Shown: positions 44,404 to 57,100 of the stretch, one piece after another | Position numbering within the stretch: position 1 is the stretch's first letter | How the letters are laid out: the number at the start of each line of letters is the position of its first letter | NCBI RefSeq assembly: GCF_964340395.1 | Contig: NC_135553.1 | Location: 1,651,001 to 1,715,000, forward strand | DNA from: Glandiceps talaboti | Taxonomy: Eukaryota > Hemichordata > Enteropneusta > Spengelidae | Reading direction: 5' to 3' | Length of the DNA: 64,000 nt | Program-made: the position numbers and the translations under genes | The notes under the pieces: generated by a model | Seen by the model: the letters and a program-made list of their open reading frames with translations, nothing else | What the model was told of the DNA's origin: nothing | Database searches by the model: none

Positions 44404-46392
44404 GTTGTTATAATTGTATATTGGACTGACATATAACAGAGCACAGTAACTGGTGTTATCATATTATTGTCGGTGACTACTGGTGGACGCTATCTATAGC
44501 CTTCAAGTTCAACCATTTTCAAGAGGATCGTCTCACCTTATGAAATGTCCGTATTCATTTAAACCGATGTGTTATACAGTGCTCTGTTATACAGGCGACA
44601 CTTATAAAGAACAATTCTGAATTATATTCTTTCTAAGAAAGAACGCAGAACGCCAATTCTTGATACGTGTTAAGCCGATGAATAGACACATTAGTGACGA
44701 ATGTAAAGCCGGAGCAAAGGGTTGTCTTTGTTCTGCATCAAATGGATAGAAGCAAATGTGAAATATATTCATCAACACCAACAGCCAATTAAGTTTGACG
44801 AGCAGATAAATGAGAAACATGAACTATGCGTCGTGCAAACTATCTGATCACGTGTGTGATAAAATGCTAACTTTAATTCAAGTTGATGAGTACTACGAAA
44901 CTGTCAAAGAGTTGGGACGAGGTACATATGGTCGAGTTGATCTAGCTATATATAAAGAAACGGGGCTGGAAGTAGCACTAAAGCACATGCCAAAGAAGTC
45001 CACGAAGTTTAAAGATTTCCAGCGTGAATTTACATTGGGACATTGTTTATCAGTACATCCTAATATCATTAACTCTTATGACGTTGCTTTTGAAACTGCC
45101 ACTACGTACACATTTGCTCAGGAATATGCTCCATACGGTGATCTATTTGAATCCATACCACCCCAGAAAGGTCTTCCTGAAGACGTGGCTAAACAATGCA
45201 TACAGCAGATTGCTTCGGCTATTGACTTTATCCATGGTAAGAACATTGTGCACAGAGATATCAAACCCGAAAACGTCTTGCTTTTTAGACAAGACTGTTC
45301 CAATGTCAAACTAATGGACTTTGGCATGACGAGACGGACAGGAACACATGTAAGGAAAATTAGTGGTAGTATACCATATACTCCACCGGAAATTTGCGAA
45401 GCAGTTAAAAACGAAGGATTTTATGTGGAATGCAGCCAAGACGTGTGGGCATTTGGTGTTCTCTTGTTCTGTATATTGACTGGCAACTTTCCATGGGAAA
45501 CTGCTGTTACTGACGATCCCTACTTCTTAGAATACTCACAATGGCAAAAGCGTAAAACTAACACCGTTCCTACGCAGTGGAGAAAATTTACTCCCCGACT
45601 TATGCGAGTGTTCAGGAAAATCTTAGACATCAAACCAGAAAAGCGATGCTCTGCCAGAGAAATTTATAAATATCTTTCTGACGATTGGATACAAAGGGAA
45701 ATGGAACCACTTCCTCAGCAAGACACGTTTCGACGTTATAGTAAGTCCATGGATGAATTGAGTGTGCTGTTAGAAGCACATGGTGTTAACACCGCAGCTG
45801 ATCCCAAGGGTAGAGAAAAAATGACAAGTGAATGGGTGTTATCGACCATGGAAACAAACAATAAACGCGGTGCTGAAAACATTGTAGCCATCGGGACACC
45901 ACCTGAATATCGTCATCAGTATAGGCCTGCTTTGGCCGAGCTAGACGATAAGAAAGATAGTCTTCCGAGTGAAATGGAAAGAACTGGCCAACCAAATGAT
46001 GGACATCGATTCGCTAGGAAAATACTATCTAAACTAAGACGATCTAAAGAAATCATATCTCCATCTTGACGTTCTTCGAAGTTATAATTACAGGACCTGT
46101 GTTCCACACATTTACTGCCATGTTTAACCATAGTATTGAAATTCTTGGGATGAGCAAGGAATATCTTAACCTTGGCAACAAATTCGAAACTTGTTTTTCT
46201 TTGCTACTCGGATGCAGGTGATTAGGGAAATCTTATTACATTTCTTGATCGGCCATTTGAGTATGAACACTGGACAGATGGCATTGGCGTTACCATGTCA
46301 ACCACATACATCCCACGATGTCCTTGAATTTGCCAAGTTTATATAGTAAAGTCGGTGACTATGTTGTTAGTAAATGTTTACAAGTTAATAAA
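44404..46392 (+). other. SBK1: inferred terminal exon of the SBK1-type gene (5' UTR, CDS, 3' UTR)
   Basis: A strong polypyrimidine acceptor CTTTTTTCTCTTGTAG ends at 44403, about 400 bases ahead of the start codon. A weaker acceptor CTCTGTTATACAG ends at 44595. The poly(A) signal AATAAA is at 46387-46392, 318 bases after the stop. The leader exon or exons would lie upstream; 30.0 kb is one candidate. Confidence 0.45.
44810..46069 (+). CDS. SBK1: SBK1-type serine/threonine protein kinase, intronless coding region
   Basis: 419 residues in one exon. A full protein kinase domain spans about 30-293: glycine loop GRGTYG (36-41), VALK with Lys58, HRDIKPEN with catalytic Asp150, DFG as DFGM (170-173), PPE (192-194) in place of APE, and DVWAFGVLLF at 211-220. 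The segments VDEYYETVKELG, FAQEYAPYGDLFESIPPQ and LTGNFPWE are hallmarks of the SH3-binding-domain kinase (SBK1/2/3) family, whose substrates are largely unknown and which is expressed mainly in brain and heart of vertebrates. All catalytic residues are present, so it should be active. The C-terminal 120 residues are polar and low in hydrophobics, with no visible domain. The first ATG of the frame is used; Met4 or Met19 are alternatives, and conservation begins near residue 20. Assignment to SBK1 rather than another SBK paralog is by overall resemblance. Confidence 0.92.
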   Translation: MRNMNYASCKLSDHVCDKMLTLIQVDEYYETVKELGRGTYGRVDLAIYKETGLEVALKHMPKKSTKFKDFQREFTLGHCLSVHPNIINSYDVAFETATTYTFAQEYAPYGDLFESIPPQKGLPEDVAKQCIQQIASAIDFIHGKNIVHRDIKPENVLLFRQDCSNVKLMDFGMTRRTGTHVRKISGSIPYTPPEICEAVKNEGFYVECSQDVWAFGVLLFCILTGNFPWETAVTDDPYFLEYSQWQKRKTNTVPTQWRKFTPRLMRVFRKILDIKPEKRCSAREIYKYLSDDWIQREMEPLPQQDTFRRYSKSMDELSVLLEAHGVNTAADPKGREKMTSEWVLSTMETNNKRGAENIVAIGTPPEYRHQYRPALAELDDKKDSLPSEMERTGQPNDGHRFARKILSKLRRSKEIISPS

Positions 46393-47125
46393 GCAAAAAA
46401 TCCAAACTTATCTTGAAATTCTTCATTTATAGTTACTGTACTGATTCTTCTACACTGATATCGTAACCATAGTAACACCTGTGATGTCACTAGATTCCCG
46501 TTACTTTCACCAATAATTCATGAAGTGATGTCACCCTCAACATCAATTATAGTTACATTGACTATCTTTGGGGAATACGCTGCTCAAATATTGATAAGAT
46601 GTAAAGTGCTTTGTCAACTTTGCCTATCTGCACGATTCCTCATACGCTTCTCCACTTTGAAAGACAACTAAATATATATTATGGGAAATTTATGTCAAGT
46701 ATGTGACCATTTAGATAATTTACATTTCAATGAAAAATACGTTTAAAGTCTCTCTCGCAGACTCATTTACACCTCTTTCCAAAACTAACCAAACACACCA
46801 TATATAATTTCAATCTCAATCAAACTGTGGATCTAAATAAACGCCTATTCCCAACTGTAGACAAGAAATACATTGGTATTCAATCAGTATGGCGATAATT
46901 TCAATTCAAGGTCGACGTATCTTATATCTTGGATTCTACTGACTTTATATCAATTAAGTCAATTTATGTTCATCTATCCTGATATTATTGAAGTATTAAA
47001 GTAACCTCTAAATTCTTCATAATGAATCTATTTTGTGATTGCATAAACATCTACTACTAAAACAATCACAATACTGTTGCGGTGGGTATTCATGCATAAT
47101 GGATGACAGCAATTGACATATCTTC
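46393..47125. other. intergenic DNA, nothing recognised
   Basis: AT-rich unique-looking sequence without an open frame or repeat of note. Confidence 0.5.
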
Positions 47126-47139
47126 ATGACTAAACACAA

Positions 47140-47193
47140 ACACGCACATACACATACATGCGCGCACAGACAGACAGACGGACGTACAGACAG

Positions 47194-47232
<39 letters not shown>

Positions 47233-47391
47233 CACACACGCGCGCGCGCATACATACATACATACATACATACATACATACATACATACATACATACATA
47301 CATACATACATACATACATACATACATACATACATACATACATACGTATGTACATACACACAAACACACACACACACACACACACACACAA
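47140..47391. repeat. compound microsatellite (CAGA)n-(GC)n-(CATA)n-(CA)n
   Basis: CAGA/CGGA units, a short CACACGCGCGCG junction, about 110 bases of CATA, then a CA run. The same four motifs in a similar order occur at 28599-28976. Confidence 0.97.
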
Positions 47392-50300
47392 GTATGATCT
47401 TGTTAAGTGAGTATGACTAGACTGATCGTTGTATAGATCCTCATCAAACGAACGAATGGTTGTACCAACCTCAACCTGCCTATCTCAGGTAGTTAGGGCT
47501 TAAGCAATTAAATAGGAGAAAGTCAAAGGGCGTAGACACTTCACAGTTGTGACTGTGTCGTAATTCGTATTCAAAGGCAATTCATAATCTTTGGTTGCTT
47601 TCCGTAATGAATTTATAACAAATTGAATTTAGATTGCAACAATCTCAGTGCGTTCCGATTTGGTCCAATACTGATGACAGTGATTGTCGGCTAAATGTTC
47701 AAAGTATATTGGAACAGTAATACTAGACATTTTTAATTTTGATCAATTTCATTAGCGAAGTCATTTCCGTTGACTGCAAACTGATATCTGTCAATGGAGA
47801 ATATAAAATCATCAGTACAAAAAATCATCAGTACAAATCCACGGAATTTATAACAGGCACGATGTAATCACATGGGATTATTATTATGACATTCTTACGG
47901 TAAACTGAGGATTGTTGGGAGGTTTATACTATTTCCGTGAACAACGACAACCCTACTTTTGCTGCAGACTTTGCAATTGTAGTTTCTATGGGCGTATACG
48001 TAGTCATAGTTATAATAAACTATCTATCATTAATTAATTAATACTATGAGATCTAGTACGACCTATAGCCAGCCTTGTTCTGAGCCCAACACCCAGAGTT
48101 TACAATTGCTATATAATCTATTCGTTATTATCATGTTACGTTTGTCAGGGGCGCGTCAAGATTTTGAATCGCTAATTCCCTAAACACCTAAACATAAAAC
48201 AATTATCACAAACATCCGTGGTTAACTGGGACATTTCTTCCTGATTTTGAATACTCATTTCCCAAGGCATCCATTTGCGATATTTACTTTGGTCTTGCAT
48301 TCATCACCTGTACAGTTGCCGTAGGCGTTGTCATGGTCACTATCGGAATTTTTATCACAGTCGAGAGCGCATTTTACATTACACACTCATCTCATTGGTG
48401 CTACCTATAAAAGCCCATTTTTGTAGTTTCTATGTGCGTGTTTAGTATCGTGATTTTCAACACTCATATTATATCTGTAAACATAACCCCCCCCCCCTCC
48501 CATATAACCCCTTATTTATGCAGTTGACATAGGCGTGGTGATGATTGTCAGAGGTTTTAAATACCATTTCACCGAGACATTTATACCGTGTTTTAATTTG
48601 ATTTCATTTGTTTTGTTTTAAACCTACCCAGTCATGCTTTAGGCTCATCATAGTTACACAGGTCAAAGGACTGTTACAAAGGACTGCACTAGCAGCAACT
48701 GGCCATGGAACGTTTTTTGAAACTGTTTTGATAGATATGACTTTACTCATAATATCGTACGCAGTACAGTAGTATTGAATTACCTGTGGGTAAATATACT
48801 GTGCAGCTGTACACAATGTAGTGCAATACAGCCAATCAAATTAATGTTTGGGTCCGCACCCAAAAAATCGGCGCCCAAATGCCATCACGTGATCACGATT
48901 TGAACCTGTTACTGTACTACTTATGCATACAGCCAACATATAATTAACATTTACAATGTCTAATTATTGGTATTTTAACAATTTTCGGCGAACAAATTGT
49001 TTATTTTCTGATCAACAAAATGATAACCAAGTTACAGCTAGTGCAAGTTTAAAATACTATTAGGTAAGCACAGAATTACTATCAATCCTATTCAATACTT
49101 AAAATCCTTGTACTGACAACAATCATCTCAATTATAACACGATTTCCGTGGTAAAGTTTATCTAAATTTGCCATTATATTTGTTGTTCTGACTTGCCTTC
49201 ATTATAAAAAGCAATGCATATAATGTAATAATATATCTTTGATGAAGTTGAACCCCTTTGACATACCAACTAGTAATCTGACTAAGTCGATCTGTGATAA
49301 AATATAACCTTACATACATGTATTTGTCATCTGACAAACGTTGCTGCAAGGCATACTTAGGTTGGTATGACACATTGCTGCAACATATGATCAGATTATT
49401 ATAAATAGAAAGAACTTACTAGACTGTAGAAAACACAGAAATTCAATCAGAACGCATGAATTATAAATTACATTTTGAACTCATGATATCATTGGTATTT
49501 GTGACTGTTCAGTGCCAGACAAATCCCAGTCTGAATTATTTGAGTGAAATTCTTGTTGTTTTGCATCCGTTTGATGGCAAGAATTGAAGAATTCAAGACT
49601 AATAGTAGCTTTTCAAAATGCATTTATGTGTAAATTATGAATTGTGTAAAGTTTAACATTTACAAAATAGATCATTATAGATATAAATCGGACCTTCAGA
49701 TACCTGCCAATTCCCTTGCTATACTGGAAGTGTAAATATATCGACTCTGAAAGAATAAAGCAATGGCTGCAAATTGTACTATTTTGTATTGGGGTAGATT
49801 AATACTTTCAAATTGCATTTGAAAGAAAGGTCACTTCATTAATTGAAGGCAAATGAGTATTTCATTGTATTTAGGCAGTAGAAAGCCGATATTCGTTTTA
49901 TTATAGGCATCAATTATATATGGAAATATCCCAGTGTCAGATTATTACGAATCCAGGAGGACGGGGTCAATTATACAGAAATATCGTGTTCTAACAAAAC
50001 AAGGAGGGAAAAATAACGACAGATGATAACACGTGATGGCAATCATAAACAGCAATGACAGTATCAAGTGGCGTCAACATAATCTGCCTGTTCACATTAG
50101 GATTCTGTGCTGGTCTAGTCTATGATCTAATACTGCCAGCTGTACTTGATATGCTTAGCAGTATTTGATAGTTAACTAGTTAAGTTGAATTCATCACAAA
50201 CAACATGCATTTTATGTCTCCACGTGTTACTTAAGAATACGAGAATGTGTCCGTGGCACCACTGCCATTGAAATCTCCCATTCACTTATAATTGCCAATT

Positions 50301-53300
50301 TGTAAGCAATAAAAAATATACAATTTCGCCACATTTTCAATATTACTCTAACAATGCACTGCTGGAGAGACATGTCAAATGTGATATATAAGTTGATTTT
50401 GTTGTTGTGGGAAAACGATACATGTCCTTGTTGTAACCTTTACGATTGAACTATTCATCATATGTTTTGTGTTGAAGGTAGTATATACACCGTTGACAGA
50501 CAAGCCTAATCAAACTCCGAGTAGACCCCCTGTGATTTGACGTGAACTACTCACCTTCTGGACAGAATGCCATTAGGAATTCTACTCTCCTCGTTAAACA
50601 AGGGAACTCTACTAAGCATTGAGAATGTTGTTCTATAGTGATCTGTATGCAACATAACACTGCCACATATTCCAAAAACCTTTAATGAATCCCTTCAATT
50701 GTAAATATACAAGTAAGCAATACTGACAGCGTCTACAAGTGCAACAAGACATACATACAGGATACTAGCATCTAAAACAACATGATGCACAGCTTGCTAA
50801 AGCAAGGTTAATATCAATGACATTTTACTTGTATATCACTTCTTGTGATTGGCAGACTACATAACATTTCAATTACCAGCTTTGTCTAGCGGCTTCACAG
50901 CATTTCAATATCGACAATGAATAATACATACTCACATCAAGCTGAATAAAAACCTATATACACATAAAGTAGACTTTATGCAATGCAGTCAGATGAATTA
51001 ATGTGAAACACTGAAATTATACAAAACTATGACGGCCTCCCTAGGATAAACATCTGATTTAATTCACATAAGCACAACTAGTAAAGTCAAAATTAGAACT
51101 CCAAAATAACAAATGATAAATCTACTGTCAATGACAGCCTTGCTGCAAAGATACATTGGTGATGAATAGATTGATTTGTTAGTTTGCAGTTCATCCGGGG
51201 GATTGACTGTATGCATAATGTTTACTTAAATGCATTCGGGATTGGACAGCGTGCATATTTCCAGGCACTTCGACACCAATTCTGTTGAGATTTGTAAAAT
51301 GTACGTGAGAATTTAAGAAGGTGTAGTCATAGTATGATAGGAGTCGGTAAATTTGGATTAATTTTTCATGAGAGTATTGCTATAGCAATCGACTAGTTTC
51401 CAGTATATTCAAACAGGGGTAGTTCTCTTTTTGAAATGATGGGGTGTTCTTTAAATCCAGGACAAACCTTTTTCAGAAGTGACATGGAATTATTTTACAA
51501 ATGGCCTCTGAAGGCTCTCTATTATCATACGACATTTAAAAACAGTGAAGTTGTACATGAATTAACATATAAACAAGCAGTATTCATATGAAATTAACAA
51601 TTTAAATGGCATTTACGTGTACGTGAGTTTTTAAGGATGAAATTGCTAAAAATGGAACTATTTTAAATTCAATTTCAGCTGCAAAATATTGAAATACTTG
51701 AACACAAACGGTTCATAACTGATCAAGTACTATCAATACTGAAGCAAACTGTATTATATTTAATATCGTATAATTAAATGTAACTGATATGTAGAAATAA
51801 CAAGTACTACCGAAGCTGTAATTGCAGCTGCAAGAATCTCAGTTAAGTTATTATTAGGTTATTAATTTAGAATTCCCCTTTTCTTCTTCCACTTTTGTTC
51901 AACATACACTTCCTATTAAACATGGGTTATGAGTTCCTTTTCACTTTAGCAGTGTTTTCAAAACAGTCCCCGAACAGTTTGTAAGCTAGGAGTGTTATGC
52001 CTGTAGACATCCTTATGGACCCCCCCCCCCCCCCGCTTCAAGGATAGCACTTAGGTTTATACACAGTCTGTGTTTTATATAACGTATATAACTCATACGC
52101 CCACTCTTTGCAAACAGCACTTATACTTGTGGCACAATAGGGAACTTGCAATCCAGACTGAACATGCTCAGATGCAAAGGACTATGGGATTATCTGTGGT
52201 TATCGTAGTACCTAATCTGGAGCTACTGATAAAAGAAACCTCCCACAATTGTCAGGGTAACTATGAATTGATTATGTGTGGTTACAAACAATGTATCAAC
52301 ATTGTTTACAATACTAATTGATTGGTATTTATTATCCCATGTCCCATGATGCAACATTCAACATGGTGGGTTTGCAAGTTCCCTATTGTAATAATGCCAT
52401 GGTATTACTCCGAAGTAATCAATGTGTAGTTCTAGCTAGCTGACTGCTTGGAACTACAGTCGTGACTTTGGAATGTTTGTGTTCCAGGAATGCCTATTGC
52501 TACGAATATCTTAACCAAATATTGGCATATTGGAACAATGCCCTAGTAGTTACGAGATATCGTTTTTAGACCAGTAACATTACTTTTTTGAAATATTTAA
52601 AAAAAAACACCCAAATTTGCATACCATTGTCCCTTCAGTGTTTTTTCCACATCTGATTCACCTGGGATCATCCTAAATTTATATTGGCCAATGAACAGAT
52701 ACATTCTTAGTTTCAACCTTTTTGAACTGAAGTTCATTAATCACCTTTACTGGAAATATTCCTTCATCTAACAATCTCTGTTAACTTCTCTGTGAAATAT
52801 CGGACCATTTTTCCTTGGTATGTATTTGAGGTTATGATTTCTGACCAATTGACGCTTCCAATTCTTAGTGTGGGCAAGATCCCCTTACTTAAAGTATTAT
52901 TTTATTAAGACATTCTCATGGACATCCTTATGATTGATATAGGTATAGGCCCATAATTAAGGAAGTTTTTTTATTGAAGTCTTTTGACATAGCATTTAAA
53001 ATCACAATGTTTGGCCAAATGTGCATTTCACTGATTGGTTTTTTGGAGCAATTTTTTTCATTTAGATGTACTTAGTAACATAGCAATCAGTATTGAATGA
53101 ATCAACCCTGTATATTTGTCGTCGTTTGACCTATCCAGTTGTATAACTAAAGATCAAAGCCTGGCTTCTTTTCTTCGACACCTCTAAAAATATGCAAATC
53201 AAACATTGGAACATCAATACATTTTAGCCCCCACCAGACGAATTCCAAAAAGGCTATAGGAATAGTTTCCATCAATGTCTGCACCATACAAAGTGGTTAC

Positions 53301-53562
53301 TTCTAGAATGTAGTAATCTTCAAGATTATTGTGAAAATATTTCTCTTTATGTGTGCATGAGTCATCAAATGTTACGTGTTTTGAATTCTGATGTTATACA
53401 TAAAATATCATTAGCACATTTCGTTTGTAAAACATGCATTTTTATAGCTTGTCTTTTTCATTCTTTCATTCTTCTTCTTATTTTGTCAAGGTTTCACAAC
53501 TCCACACCTAATGTGACCTATGGCTAACACACACCAGAAGTAAACATATCACATTAAATCAT
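47392..53562. other. intergenic DNA, no supported gene
   Basis: Six kilobases without a convincing exon on either strand. It holds C runs at 48487 and 52021-52034 and the inverted-repeat element at 52135-52389. Short open frames (48604-48816 -, 49158-49373 -) show no family resemblance. Confidence 0.5.
52135..52389. mobile_element. 255-base MITE-like element with 18-base terminal inverted repeats
   Basis: The left end ACAATAGGGAACTTGCAA is matched exactly by the inverse of the right end TTGCAAGTTCCCTATTGT. Weaker pairing continues inward (CATG, ATGCAAAGGACTATGGGATT opposite ATGGGACATGGGATAAT). The open frame 52070-52321 crosses it and is not a gene. No clear target duplication was seen. Confidence 0.7.
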
Positions 53563-53568
53563 TTTATT
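53563..53568 (-). terminator. METTL23: METTL23 poly(A) signal candidate
   Basis: TTTATT on the plus strand reads AATAAA on the minus strand, about 540 bases after the METTL23 stop codon. Confidence 0.45.
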
Positions 53569-53825
53569 GGATACAAAATTTAGAAGAATCACATACACTT
53601 GAGCAAGTCCAATAGTTACAAATAAAAGAAAAGATGGTCTTGTCATCCTCTAAAGAGGGCAGTCATTCTTCTGGATGATGTCTCATTCCACTGTCAGTAT
53701 CAGATTCAATGATCCACCATCATCTACATCTTTTTGACACAATGAAATATTTCTCAGCATACAAAAGGATCTCATCAAGAGCAATTTTTCCTTGAGCATC
53801 TTGACATAATTAATTGCTCAAGTTT

Positions 53826-54190
53826 CATCTAAATCATCCAGATACTATGGTTGCCATGAGAGATAAAAATGGCAATTGAAACAAGATCACATGAGATTCA
53901 TCTATATTATCCAGATACTGTAGTTTCCATGGTGACTAGAGTCCTAAATTGAGTCAATATCACTTAAGATTCATTGCCATTATTCAGATAACTCTGTTTC
54001 CATTGAAATTATATATAGCCATAGATTCAACACCATAAACAATTAATCTCAATCACCCAGGTCATATTGTTGCTATGGGGATTAGATTCAGCAAATGATT
54101 CAACATCACTTGAGATTCATCTCCATCATCCAAATACTATGGTTTCCAGGGAGATTTGAGTCAGCAATGGAATCACCATCAGCTTCGAAG
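53826..54190 (-). repeat. METTL23: five ~73-base degenerate repeats spanning the METTL23 3' UTR and last coding exon
   Basis: On the plus strand, units start at about 53826, 53899, 53972, 54047 and 54118, each opening with CATCTNNATCATCCAGATAC-like sequence followed by TATGGTTTCCATGG. The unit at 54118 lies in coding exon 5 and encodes the family-conserved LPGNHSI region. The other four lie in the 3' UTR. Confidence 0.65.
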
Positions 54191-57100
54191 GATGACAGTG
54201 TTATATGTTTGCATTCAAGCTTCCACTTATTAAGTAGGGATTCAATTGACCAATCAGAGCTGAAATTAGAAATCATGTGATATTCCATGATTCATGCATT
54301 AATAAAAATGTTACAAAGTAATATGTCTATTATGATGCACAATGAATACTTTTTCCTGAAGCACATCTGTAATAGAAGACAGGCTGACAGGTTGCCATGG
54401 TTACAAACAGCAATGATCACTTGTTTTCCAGGAATATAATCATAGGATCATAGAACATTTACATAACAAAAGAATATATTGTCATGTTAATTGCTTTATA
54501 TTATTTTCAAGGAAGAATAGGGTGGAATACAATCTAAACATGCCAAGGGAGAATCCTAGTTTGTGCATAAATGAATTACATGTAGTGTTAGTGAATTTAG
54601 TTTCAAATTCATCATTTGTATTTCCAAGAATCAAGTAGATAATGAAATATAGTAGAAGGTACACATCAGGAACAATTCATGGTATCTACCAGTGGCACAT
54701 TAGCTCAGCTGTTTAGAGCATTCTGACTAGTGTTTAGGGGATGTGTGTTCAATTCACGGTATCTACCAGCACTCTGACTAGTGTTTAGGGAGCGTGGGTT
54801 CAATTCACGGTATCTACCAGTGGCACGTTAGCTCAGCTGGTTAGAGCACTCTGACTAGTGTTTAGGGAACGTGGGTTCAATTCACGGTATCTACCAGTTG
54901 GCACGTTAGCTCAGCTGGTTAGAGCACTCTGACTAGTGTTTAGGGGATGTGGGTTCAATTCACGGTATCTACCAGTTGGCACGTTAGCTCAGCTGGTTAG
55001 AGCACTCTGACTAGTGTTTAGGGGACGTGGGTTCAATTCCTACATATGTCACTTTTCTTTCCTCATTTATAACAAATTTAGTTACTTTGGAATGAGAAAT
55101 TAGAAAACATTGAAAATGAAGGAAGAGATGATAGATAAATCAATGCAGGACTCATCATTGATTTTTACATATTAAAACAAACTTACTTTCGTTCCTGATA
55201 GGTACACCAGAATTTGGCTCGAGGGTTTGATTTCAGCAAAAAATTGACGCTAACAATCACATTTTCAAAATCTGAAAGGCAAGAAAGAATTTTATAATGA
55301 AATTGACATGTAATGGTTGACAATGATCACTTTTTTCTTGTTGTTGTGATATATATATTTCTTTTAGTTCTAGTGTTGATACTGACAGCAGAGTAATAGT
55401 TGTTTTGTATCAACTTATTACACTGTAACAGTATTACCCATTGTAATAAGTTGACACAAAACACTACACTGTATTACCCATTGTAATAAGTTGACACAAA
55501 ACACTACACTGTACTACCCATTGTAATAAGTTGACACAAAACACTACACTGTATTACCCATTGTAATAAGTTGACACAAAACACTACACTGTATTATCCA
55601 TTGTAATAAGTTGACACAAAACACTACTGTATTACCCATTGTAATAAGTTCACACAAAACACTAACTCTATTACCCATTGTAATAAGTTGACACAAAACA
55701 CTACACTGTACTACCCATTGTAATAAGTTGACACACAACACTACACTGTATTGCCCATTGTAATAAGTTGACACAAAACACTAACTCTATTACCCATTGT
55801 AATAAGTTGACACAAAACACTACACTGTACTACCCATTGTAATAAGTTGACACAAAACACTACACTGTATTACCCATTGTAATAAGTTGACACAAAACAC
55901 TACACTGTATTGCCCATTGTAATAAGTTGACACAAAACACTAACTCTATTACCCATTGTAATAAGTTGACACAAAACACTACACTGTACTACCCATTGTA
56001 ATAAGTTGACACAAAACACTACACTGTATTACCCATTGTAATGAGTTGACACAAAACATAATTGGACAAATTCAATTTATAAAAGGTAACAATTTCATTT
56101 GGCAGATAGAACAAAAAACCCTGACTTCAAATATGTTTGATATTGCATTATTAGTAAGAATGAATGTTCCTATAGTCTACAAATGTTGTTGGTTGGTTGG
56201 TTTCTACACATGTATATGTGTTGATCATTCATCAATACCAGAGATGCACATGTGCTTACCTTTTGTGTCATAAAAACAGTCAGCAGCTAACAGTAAGTCT
56301 ATTGCTGGAAGTGTAAACATATTTGGTGAAAACTCTCCCCATGTGATGCCTTCAACAGAAACATCCTGCAAATCATTGACCTCACAACTTCTTTTGCAAT
56401 TTTGCAAACACTGTGGTAACTGTGCAGCATCTGAGAGAATGACTTTGGCACCACATTTAGCAGCTACAATGCCAGGTAGACTAGTCCCTGCACCAAGCTA
56501 CAAGGAATGAAAAGATTAAAGACACACACATTTGGTTACTGATGGTTAACATATTTTGGATACATAAATATGATATGTTTTAAGTGATATTTCATTCATC
56601 GTAATCAACCTACCAGTACTTTGCATGGCGTAAATGCACTGGCAATACAGGTAAGTAAAACATTATACTTTCATACCATTTACTCATCAGCAAGACATGT
56701 ATTCTGAATTGTACAAAACATGGCTTTTATACTTCCTGGTCCACTTACAAACTAATAGAAGACCATACTTACCTCCAATACATTTTTTCCAATGACTTGA
56801 TTTCTATGATACCAGATGTATTGTGCCAAAACAGGTGCACTAGGCCAAACATACATCCCATACTGCCCATCAAGAACCTGCAAATGACATGAAAGTTTCA
56901 TCACAATGGTACATATACTACATTTTGTAGTCCTTTTGTAGTTATGCATCTCCCATTATTGACGATAAAAATGTACATTTTACAGGTAGATAAATGGCAA
57001 CCGATAGCGTAGAAAGTTAATGTATGAACTAACAAGTCTATGATGTGATGTGATGTGATGTTAATTGTTATAACATGTATAAAAAAACAGGTGTCATACC

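Noticed and set aside
54693-55056. Five functional tRNA genes
   Set aside because: Four units lack a matching acceptor 3' strand and terminator, and one has lost its A-box half. Only the last is tRNA-like as a whole.
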